DNA from: Flavobacterium sp.
Lineage (GTDB): Bacteria > Bacteroidota > Bacteroidia > Flavobacteriales > Flavobacteriaceae
Assembly (NCBI GenBank): GCA_024709705.1
Contig: JANJWE010000250.1
Span: 1 to 7,794 of the forward strand
Direction of reading: 5' to 3'
Length of the DNA: 7,794 nt
Shown here: positions 1-4,919 of the stretch, in pieces
Layout: every line of letters begins with the position of its first letter
Numbering within the stretch: position 1 is the first letter of the stretch
Made by a program: the position numbers and the translations under genes
Notes under the pieces: model-generated
Told to the model about the DNA's origin: nothing
Databases searched by the model: none
The model's input: only the letters and a program-made list of their open reading frames with translations

Positions 1-2
1 CC

Positions 3-662
3 ATTCAATTTGGAGCTATTTTAGCTGTTGTCTTTTTGTATTGGCGAAAATTTTTCAACTTCTCTAAATTTAATTTTTATATCAAATTGGCCGCAGCAGT
101 GATTCCGGCATTGGTTTTAGGAAAATTATTTGATGATAAGATTGATGCGGTTTTAGGAAATCCAATTCCCATTGCGATCGTTTTAATTTTAGGAGGTGTC
201 GTTTTACTTTTTATCGACAAAAGATTTCAAAATCCTACAGTTGTAACTGAAGAAGAAATAACGCTTAAAAAAGCGATAACTATTGGTTTTTGGCAATGTT
301 TAGCCATGATGCCAGGAACCAGTAGAAGTGCCGCTTCAATTATTGGTGGCATGCAACAAGGTTTAACGCGTGCTGTGGCAGCTGAGTTTTCTTTTTTCTT
401 AGCTGTCCCAACTATGTTGGCCGTAACCGTTTATTCCTTATTCTTAAAAACCTACGAAGTTAGTCAGCTCAAAGGATACGAACTTCTTTTAGAAGGCCAT
501 AATTTCAAATTCTTTTTAATCGGAAACGCTATTGCTTTTGTAGTGGCTGTTTTGGCCATTAAATTATTTATTGAAGTCATCAAAAAATACGGATTTAAAC
601 CGTGGGGTTATTATCGTATTATAGTTGGAGTAATTTTGTTGATTTATTTTTCTGTAAACTAA
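3..662 (+). CDS. uppP: Undecaprenyl-diphosphatase UppP/BacA, 5'-truncated by window edge
   Basis: This integral inner-membrane enzyme dephosphorylates undecaprenyl pyrophosphate to the monophosphate, recycling the lipid carrier used for peptidoglycan and surface polysaccharide; overexpression gives bacitracin resistance in other bacteria. The first complete codon is at 3 and 219 residues are visible. Family members have roughly 260-270, so about 45 N-terminal residues, including the N-terminal Glu-rich active-site motif, lie outside the window. The opening residues IQFGAILAVV match the family's first conserved block. The second signature, PGTSRS, is encoded at 312-329 and carries the catalytic-site Ser and Arg. 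Several hydrophobic membrane segments follow, and the end YYRIIVGVILLIYF is typical. A TTG at 36 could be taken for a start, but the homology upstream of it rules that out. The stop overlaps the truB start by one base (TAATG), which suggests translational coupling. Identity is near certain. Confidence 0.96.
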   Translation: MQFGAILAVVFLYWRKFFNFSKFNFYIKLAAAVIPALVLGKLFDDKIDAVLGNPIPIAIVLILGGVVLLFIDKRFQNPTVVTEEEITLKKAITIGFWQCLAMMPGTSRSAASIIGGMQQGLTRAVAAEFSFFLAVPTMLAVTVYSLFLKTYEVSQLKGYELLLEGHNFKFFLIGNAIAFVVAVLAIKLFIEVIKKYGFKPWGYYRIIVGVILLIYFSVN

Positions 663-1360
663 TGACAGCCGAAGAAATTCTGGAAGGACAAGTGCTTTTG
701 ATAGACAAACCCTTGAAATGGTCCTCTTTTCAAGCGGTTAACAAACTCAAGTATGCTTTGATTCGGCATTTGGGACTTTCAAAAAAATTTAAAATCGGTC
801 ATGCAGGAACACTAGATCCTTTGGCAACTGGTTTATTAATCGTTTGCACCGGAAAATTCACCAAACGCATCACCGAAATTCAAGGACAAGCCAAAGAATA
901 TACCGGAACATTTCTTTTAGGTGCTACTACTCCATCCTACGATTTAGAAACGGAAATCGATGAAAATTTTTCTATTGATCATATTAATGAATCATTGATA
1001 AATCAAATTTTACCGCAATTTATTGGCGAAATTGATCAAAAACCACCCGTTTTTTCAGCTATCAAAAAAGACGGAATTCGTATGTATGAACACGCTCGAG
1101 CGGGTGCAGAAGTTGAAATGCAGAGTCGAAAAACCACCATTCATGAGTTTGAAATTACCCGAATTGAATTGCCCGAAATTGATTTTAGAGTCGTTTGTAG
1201 CAAAGGAACGTACATTCGTTCTTTAGCAAATGATTTCGGAAAAGCTCTTAATTCCGGTGCTCATTTGACGGTTTTACGACGCACAAAAATTGGCGATTAT
1301 TCGGTTGAAAATGCAGTTTTGCCAGAAGATTTTGAGAATAAAATCAAAGGAAATGACTAA
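662..1360 (+). CDS. truB: tRNA pseudouridine(55) synthase TruB
   Basis: TruB converts U55 in the T-loop of elongator tRNAs to pseudouridine in the cytoplasm and also acts as a tRNA-folding chaperone. The product is 232 residues. LIDKPLKWSSF (about 13-23) is the family's N-terminal block. GHAGTLDPLATGLL (46-59) contains the catalytic Asp52. Tyr80 in KEYTG corresponds to the active-site Tyr. KPPVFSAIKKDG (127-138) with YEHARAG, and GTYIRSLAND (182-191), complete the set. The protein is much shorter than E. coli TruB (314 residues) because it has no C-terminal PUA-type domain, which is usual in Bacteroidota. I chose the ATG at 662, just after the uppP stop. An in-frame start at 602 would add 20 residues of translated uppP 3' sequence with no family similarity. 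The gene overlaps the next one by 8 nt. It is probably cotranscribed with uppP. Confidence 0.97.
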   Translation: MTAEEILEGQVLLIDKPLKWSSFQAVNKLKYALIRHLGLSKKFKIGHAGTLDPLATGLLIVCTGKFTKRITEIQGQAKEYTGTFLLGATTPSYDLETEIDENFSIDHINESLINQILPQFIGEIDQKPPVFSAIKKDGIRMYEHARAGAEVEMQSRKTTIHEFEITRIELPEIDFRVVCSKGTYIRSLANDFGKALNSGAHLTVLRRTKIGDYSVENAVLPEDFENKIKGND

Positions 1361-1970
1361 GCACATACTATTTTTTCTACTTTACAGTTGTCTTGTTTTT
1401 CCACAAAAAACCACTTTGAGAAGTGGCGATTTATTGTTTCAAAAAATGAATTGTGGCGAATTGTGTGAGGCCATTCATGCGGTAACAGAAGGTTTTAACG
1501 GCCATGATTTTAGTCATTTAGGCTTAGTTGTTATTGAAAATGATACTATCTTCATTATCGAAGCAGCGGGAAATGCCGTTCGAAAAGTCACGTTGGAACA
1601 GTTTTCAAAAAACACGCAAACCACCATGTTCATTGGTAGAGTTAAATCGAAATACAAAAAACTAATTCCAAGAGTGATTTCGTTTTCCAAACAACAAATC
1701 GGAATTCCGTATGACGATGATTATTTGTATGACAACGGAAAATATTATTGTTCTGAATTGATTTATGATGCTTTTTTAAAAGCTTACGGAAGGCCCTTTT
1801 TTGAATTGCAGCCGATGACATTTAAACAACCTTCAACTAATGAATTTTTCCCGGCTTGGGTAGAATATTATCAAAACTTAAAAGTAGAAATTCCGGAAGG
1901 TGAACTGGGTTGCAATCCGGGCGGAATTTCTACTTCTGATAAAATTAAAATTATAGGAAAATTAAACTAA
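1353..1970 (+). CDS. Secreted YiiX/C92-like (permuted NlpC/P60) cysteine hydrolase
   Basis: The 205-residue product resembles the YiiX/YebB-like family (DUF830, peptidase family C92), circularly permuted relatives of NlpC/P60 enzymes. The N terminus (residues 1-18) is a short basic start, a hydrophobic core and a likely signal-peptidase site before Gln18, so it should act in the periplasm or at the surface. RSGDLLF (23-29) is the family's opening block. HDFSHLGLVV (51-60) supplies the likely catalytic His55. IIEAAG (68-73) and GIPYDDDY (117-124) follow, and YYCSELIYDAF (131-141) carries the likely nucleophile Cys133. Cys34, Cys38 and Cys187 are further cysteines in the mature part and could form disulfides. 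The substrate is unknown: peptidoglycan peptides, lipoproteins and lipid acyl groups have been proposed for relatives. The start ATG overlaps the truB end by 8 nt. The 3' end overlaps the converging thioredoxin-like gene by 9 nt. Family call is confident; function is inference. Confidence 0.85.
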   Translation: MTKHILFFLLYSCLVFPQKTTLRSGDLLFQKMNCGELCEAIHAVTEGFNGHDFSHLGLVVIENDTIFIIEAAGNAVRKVTLEQFSKNTQTTMFIGRVKSKYKKLIPRVISFSKQQIGIPYDDDYLYDNGKYYCSELIYDAFLKAYGRPFFELQPMTFKQPSTNEFFPAWVEYYQNLKVEIPEGELGCNPGGISTSDKIKIIGKLN

Positions 1971-1979
1971 TTGTTTTTC
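1960..1979. terminator. Weak AT-rich dyad at the junction of converging genes
   Basis: AATTA (1960-1964) and TAATT (1968-1972) form a 5-bp inverted repeat around a 3-base AAC loop, covering both converging stop codons. A T-rich run (TTGTTTTTC) follows on the plus strand, and T-rich sequence follows on the minus strand as well. It could act as a weak bidirectional terminator, but the stem has no G-C pairs and such dyads are common in AT-rich DNA. Confidence 0.2.
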
Positions 1980-2576
1980 TGCTTTTTCAACCAAAGCCAT
2001 AATTTCGTTTTGTGTACTTATCCCTTTATCGTGCAAATACCATTTTTGTAATTCGGTTTTGGCAGTTCCATCTACTACTCCATGTTGAGCTTTGTAATCA
2101 AGAATTAAATTTTTGGCTCCTTCCGGTCTTGGTCCCCAATCAATCAAAACAGCTAAGGTTTCAGCATCCAAAATCAACAATTTTGGGATGGCTTTTCCTC
2201 CATTAGTCAAAAACTGATTCATTAATGCTTCGTTTTCATCCCTAAGAACAATTCGTAAATCAATTTTTTCTGAAAGCTCTGCCATTTTGTTGAAGATAGG
2301 CACCAACTGAGCCGCATCGCCACACCAACCTTCTGAAATCACCAACCAAATGTAATTAGATTGTAAATTTTGCAATGATTGCCTAACTTCCTCTGTGATT
2401 TGAATGGTTTTTTCTAAACGATTCATACGAACCTCATTCAATTCGCTATATTTAGTTAAGGCTTCCGATTGCTCATTCCCGGTAGATTTACCTTCTTTTA
2501 ATAAATCAGAAACCCGTGTTCTATATTCAGAATAAGATAAACTTTTTTCAATACTTTCTAGTATAATGTCATACAT
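1962..2576 (-). CDS. Thioredoxin-family protein (Thioredoxin_9-like) with a single-cysteine active site
   Basis: The 204-residue protein has no signal peptide or membrane segment, so it is probably cytoplasmic. Residues 1-70 look largely helical and charged. A thioredoxin fold follows: the strand YIWLVIS (75-81), then EGWCGDAAQ (82-90), where Cys85 takes the place of the first active-site cysteine and the second is Ala88 (CGDA instead of CxxC). IDLRIVLRDEN (105-115) is the next strand, and GGKAIPKLLILD (126-137) holds the cis-proline Pro131. This arrangement fits the Thioredoxin_9 family of Bacteroidota and Firmicutes, in which a WCGD core is common. With one cysteine it cannot form the usual internal disulfide, so a monothiol, peroxidatic or binding role is more likely than general disulfide reduction. 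The gene is alone on its strand, with its own -7 element 19 bases upstream of the ATG. The physiological partner is unknown. Confidence 0.85.
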   Translation of the reverse strand: MYDIILESIEKSLSYSEYRTRVSDLLKEGKSTGNEQSEALTKYSELNEVRMNRLEKTIQITEEVRQSLQNLQSNYIWLVISEGWCGDAAQLVPIFNKMAELSEKIDLRIVLRDENEALMNQFLTNGGKAIPKLLILDAETLAVLIDWGPRPEGAKNLILDYKAQHGVVDGTAKTELQKWYLHDKGISTQNEIMALVEKAEKQLV

Positions 2577-2595
2577 AATAAGAAGATTTAAAGTA

Positions 2596-2603
2596 CAAAA
2601 ATA
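2596..2603 (-). promoter_or_regulatory. Bacteroidota -7 element for the thioredoxin-like gene
   Basis: Read on the minus strand this is TATTTTTG, an exact match to TAnnTTTG. It lies 19 bases before the ATG of the thioredoxin-like gene, the same spacing seen at the other genes here. The implied leader is only about a dozen bases, with no purine-rich ribosome site. No clear -33 TTTG is visible upstream. Confidence 0.6.
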
Positions 2604-2643
2604 GCATATATTTTCATTAAACTCAGTAACCTTTATTACACTT

Positions 2644-2669
2644 AACCAAAAAATACTGTATTTTTGGTT
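2644..2669. repeat. Imperfect inverted repeat in the divergent promoter region
   Basis: The left arm AACCAAAAAATAC (2644-2656) and right arm GTATTTTTGGTT (2658-2669) are reverse complements except for one extra A in the left arm, with a single T at the centre. The arms are nearly contiguous, so this is a dyad-symmetric site rather than a usable hairpin. The right arm contains the whole -7 element of the patatin gene. It could be an operator for a dimeric regulator, or chance symmetry in A/T tracts; no regulator is encoded nearby. Confidence 0.4.
2659..2666 (+). promoter_or_regulatory. Bacteroidota -7 element for the patatin gene
   Basis: TATTTTTG matches TAnnTTTG exactly and lies 19 bases before the patatin ATG. 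A TTTA at 2632-2635, 23 bases upstream, is a possible degenerate -33 element. The -7 element falls inside the right arm of the inverted repeat at 2644-2669, so a protein bound there would block it. Confidence 0.6.
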
Positions 2670-2685
2670 GACTTAAACTACAGTA

Positions 2686-3471
2686 ATGAATAGGCAAACA
2701 AAGCATGTTGGTTTAGTACTTTCGGGAGGAGGCTCAAAAGGATTGGCACATGCCGGTGTGTTGCAATTTTTGGAGGAACAAAATATTATTCCCAATCAAA
2801 TTGCCGGTACAAGTGCAGGTTCAATTGTAGCTGCATTGTATAGCTTTGGGAAAACCCCGGAAGAAATTTTAGCCTTTTTTCAATCCATTTATTTCTTTCA
2901 TTGGAAGCATTTCACCTTTTCAAAAGCCGGAATCATTGATAGTGAATCCTTTAAAAAATATTTTACCGATATATTTGGAGAAAGCACATTGGGTGAGTTG
3001 AAAACACCCATTCACATTACAGCTACCGACTTGGTGAAAGGGAAATTGAAAATATTTGATTTCAATACTAAAATAGTTGATGCCGTTTTGGCATCTAGTG
3101 CTTTTCCCGGAATTATTTCTCCCTATCAAATTGAAAATAATCTGTACAGTGACGGAGGTATTTTGAATCATTTTCCAACGGATATTTTACAAGGGCGGTG
3201 TGACGTTATCATTGGCGTATATGTGAGTCCTATTCAAAAAATTGAAGCTAAAGATTTGAATTCAATAAAAGCGGTAACTTCAAGAGCTTTTGATTTACTT
3301 ACAGCCAATACCACTTTACAAAAATTTACCCTTTGCGATTGGGTTATTGAACCCGAAGATTTATCCAACTATGGAACTTTTGAGACCAATAAAGCCAAAA
3401 TGCAATCTATTTTTGAATTGGGTTACGATGCGGCAAAAACAGCATACCAAGATTACAAATCATTATTTTAA
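2686..3471 (+). CDS. Patatin-like phospholipase family protein (RssA/YlbK-like)
   Basis: The 261-residue product is a single-domain patatin-like serine hydrolase expected to cleave acyl esters of phospholipids or other lipids with a Ser-Asp dyad. [11 protein letters not shown] (9-19) contains the glycine-rich oxyanion loop. GTSAGS (41-46) is the nucleophile elbow with Ser43. ASSAFPGI (136-143) is the third conserved block. DGG (156-158) supplies the catalytic Asp156. All catalytic elements are intact. There is no signal peptide, no beta-barrel (POTRA/Surface antigen) extension and no cyclic-nucleotide domain, so it resembles the short cytosolic RssA/YlbK-type members. The ATG at 2686 gives a natural N terminus directly before the first motif. 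The gene stands alone between a divergent thioredoxin-like gene and pyrH, each with its own promoter. The true substrate cannot be read from sequence. Confidence 0.93.
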   Translation: MNRQTKHVGLVLSGGGSKGLAHAGVLQFLEEQNIIPNQIAGTSAGSIVAALYSFGKTPEEILAFFQSIYFFHWKHFTFSKAGIIDSESFKKYFTDIFGESTLGELKTPIHITATDLVKGKLKIFDFNTKIVDAVLASSAFPGIISPYQIENNLYSDGGILNHFPTDILQGRCDVIIGVYVSPIQKIEAKDLNSIKAVTSRAFDLLTANTTLQKFTLCDWVIEPEDLSNYGTFETNKAKMQSIFELGYDAAKTAYQDYKSLF

Positions 3472-3516
3472 ATGAATTTTGCCTTATTCAAAGAAGTTAT
3501 AAAATCAATATTTATT

Positions 3517-3524
3517 TATATTTG
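3517..3524 (+). promoter_or_regulatory. Bacteroidota -7 element for pyrH-frr
   Basis: TATATTTG matches TAnnTTTG and sits 18 bases before the pyrH ATG. It is followed by an A/C-rich leader (ACCACAAAAAACAACAC) without a Shine-Dalgarno sequence. No TAnnTTTG occurs between pyrH and frr, so this promoter probably serves both genes. I see no good -33 element at the expected distance. Confidence 0.6.
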
Positions 3525-3542
3525 CACCACAAAAAACAACAC

Positions 3543-4250
3543 ATGAAATACAAAAGAATTCTTCTTAAACTTAGTGGTGAAGCCTTAATGGGCGATAGAC
3601 AATATGGAATTGACCCCAAAAGATTGGCAGAATATGCTCAAGAAATCAAACAAATTCACGACAAAGGAGTAGAAATTGCCATAGTAATTGGAGGTGGGAA
3701 CATTTTTAGAGGTGTTGCAGGAGCCAGTAATGGAATGGACCGAGTACAAGGCGATTATATGGGTATGTTGGCCACCGTAATTAACGGAATGGCGTTGCAA
3801 GGTGCTTTGGAAGAAGCCGGAATGTTAACCCGATTGCAAACCGCTTTAAAAATTGAAGCCATTGCCGAACCCTACATCAAAAGAAGAGCAGTTCGCCATT
3901 TAGAAAAAGGAAGAATTGTTATTTTTGGAGCCGGAACCGGAAATCCTTATTTTACTACAGACACGGCCGCGGTTTTAAGAGGTGTTGAAATTGGTGCTGA
4001 TGTTATTTTAAAAGGAACACGAGTTGATGGTGTGTATAATGCCGACCCTGAAAAAAACAAAGATGCTGTAAAATTTGATTACATTTCTTTTGAAGATGTC
4101 TTAAGCAAAGGTTTGAACGTTATGGATACCACCGCTTTTACATTAAGTCAGGAAAATAAATTACCAATTATTGTTTTTGATATGAACAAAGAAGGAAATT
4201 TATTAAAAGTATGTAATGGAGAACCTATAGGGACAACCGTTACCATTTAA
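3543..4250 (+). CDS. pyrH: UMP kinase PyrH
   Basis: PyrH is the bacterial-type, hexameric UMP kinase of the amino-acid kinase superfamily; it phosphorylates UMP to UDP with ATP in pyrimidine nucleotide synthesis. The 235-residue length is normal. Motifs: KLSGEAL (9-15) at the phosphate-binding N terminus, IGGGNIFRG (49-57) in the nucleotide-binding glycine loop, [13 protein letters not shown] (131-143) at the UMP-binding site, [11 protein letters not shown] (159-169) near the ATP site, and [10 protein letters not shown] (192-201) with PIIVFDM close to the C terminus. I chose the ATG at 3543 because an upstream TTG in frame at 3522 lies inside the -7 element and adds non-homologous residues. 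The stop is followed after 35 bases by frr, the almost universal bacterial gene order. Nothing is missing or unusual. Confidence 0.98.
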   Translation: MKYKRILLKLSGEALMGDRQYGIDPKRLAEYAQEIKQIHDKGVEIAIVIGGGNIFRGVAGASNGMDRVQGDYMGMLATVINGMALQGALEEAGMLTRLQTALKIEAIAEPYIKRRAVRHLEKGRIVIFGAGTGNPYFTTDTAAVLRGVEIGADVILKGTRVDGVYNADPEKNKDAVKFDYISFEDVLSKGLNVMDTTAFTLSQENKLPIIVFDMNKEGNLLKVCNGEPIGTTVTI

Positions 4251-4285
4251 ATTGTTAACTAAAATTCAAGACTAAAAATAAAGTT

Positions 4286-4849
4286 ATGACGGAAGAAATT
4301 GAATTCATAATTGATACGGCAAAAGAACACATGAACGGCTCTATTGCCCATTTGGAAAAAGAATTTTTAAATATTCGTGCCGGAAAAGCTTCACCTCAAA
4401 TGTTGGGTGGTGTTTTTGTAGATTATTACGGCTCTCAAACACCGCTTTCTCAGGTAGCCAATATCAATGTGCCCGATGCTCGAACCATCACGGTTACACC
4501 TTGGGAAAAAAGCATGTTGCACCCAATTGAAAAAGCGATCATGATTGCCAATTTAGGATTTAATCCGATGAATAATGGCGACAACATCATCATTTCTGTA
4601 CCTCCATTAACCGAGGAACGCAGGAGAGACTTGGTAAAACAAGCCAAAGCAGAAGCAGAAGATGCCAAAATTGGAATCCGAAATGCCAGAAAAGATGCCA
4701 ATACAGACATTAAGAAAGAAGAAAAAAACGGAACTTCTGAAGATATTTGTAAATCTGCCGAGGAAACCATTCAGAAATTGACCGATTCATATATCAAAAA
4801 AATTGATGAAATCTTGGCTATCAAAGAGGCTGAAATCATGAAAGTTTAA
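4286..4849 (+). CDS. frr: Ribosome recycling factor Frr (RRF)
   Basis: RRF works with EF-G to split the post-termination ribosome so that the subunits and mRNA are released for reuse. The 187-residue length matches the family (about 185). The sequence has the expected two-domain pattern: a long helix with LNIRAGKASPQML (28-40), a beta-rich domain II (roughly 31-105, including YYGSQTPLSQVANI and ARTITVTPW), then the domain I helices starting at PPLTEERRRDLVK (105-117) and IRNARKDAN (130-138), ending in QKLTDSYIKKIDEILAIKEAEIMKV-type helix typical of RRF. It follows pyrH by 35 bases with no promoter-like element in between and is closed by the terminator at 4856-4880, so the two form one transcription unit. 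The ATG at 4286 agrees with the usual N terminus. Confidence 0.98.
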   Translation: MTEEIEFIIDTAKEHMNGSIAHLEKEFLNIRAGKASPQMLGGVFVDYYGSQTPLSQVANINVPDARTITVTPWEKSMLHPIEKAIMIANLGFNPMNNGDNIIISVPPLTEERRRDLVKQAKAEAEDAKIGIRNARKDANTDIKKEEKNGTSEDICKSAEETIQKLTDSYIKKIDEILAIKEAEIMKV

Positions 4850-4855
4850 TTACAG

Positions 4856-4880
4856 AATCCACTTTAAAAGTGGATTTTTT
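4856..4880 (+). terminator. Intrinsic terminator after frr
   Basis: AATCCACTT (4856-4864) pairs perfectly with AAGTGGATT (4868-4876), giving a 9-bp stem with a 3-base loop, and the right arm runs into six T residues (4875-4880). It starts 7 bases after the frr stop and precedes the next promoter at 4893. This is the best terminator in the window and marks the end of the pyrH-frr unit. Confidence 0.88.
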
Positions 4881-4892
4881 ATTTAAATCAAG

Positions 4893-4900
4893 TACTTTTG
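4893..4900 (+). promoter_or_regulatory. Bacteroidota -7 element for the DUF5686-like gene
   Basis: TACTTTTG matches TAnnTTTG, 19 bases before the ATG at 4920 and 12 bases after the frr terminator. It therefore makes the DUF5686-like gene an independent transcription unit. No convincing -33 element is seen; the expected region overlaps the terminator's T-run. Confidence 0.6.
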
Positions 4901-4919
4901 TAATTCGATTTTACTTTTT

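Noticed and set aside
631..638. TAATTTTG, a TAnnTTTG match before truB
   Set aside because: It is inside the uppP coding sequence (Val-Ile-Leu codons) and 23 bases from the truB ATG, off the 18-19 base spacing of the other five. An internal promoter is possible but not supported.
602..661. Longer truB reading frame starting with an alternative codon at 602
   Set aside because: It would add 20 residues translated from the uppP 3' end in another frame, with no TruB similarity. The ATG at 662 overlaps the uppP stop and gives the usual N terminus.
1023..1226. Out-of-frame 67-codon ORF within truB
   Set aside because: It is a shadow of truB in another frame; the truB frame carries all conserved motifs across this stretch.
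2577..2685. Possible small RNA or riboswitch in the divergent intergenic gap
   Set aside because: Only AT-rich sequence, two -7 elements and the dyad are visible. No G-C-rich stem or known riboswitch core is present, and the 5' leaders implied are too short.
3472..3546. 24-codon ORF between patatin and pyrH
   Set aside because: It spans the pyrH promoter and runs into the pyrH start codon, and the peptide has no recognisable feature. Most likely chance.
4450..4770. 106-codon antisense ORF within frr
   Set aside because: It lies entirely opposite a conserved essential gene, starts and ends without promoter or terminator signals, and its composition reflects the complement of frr codons.
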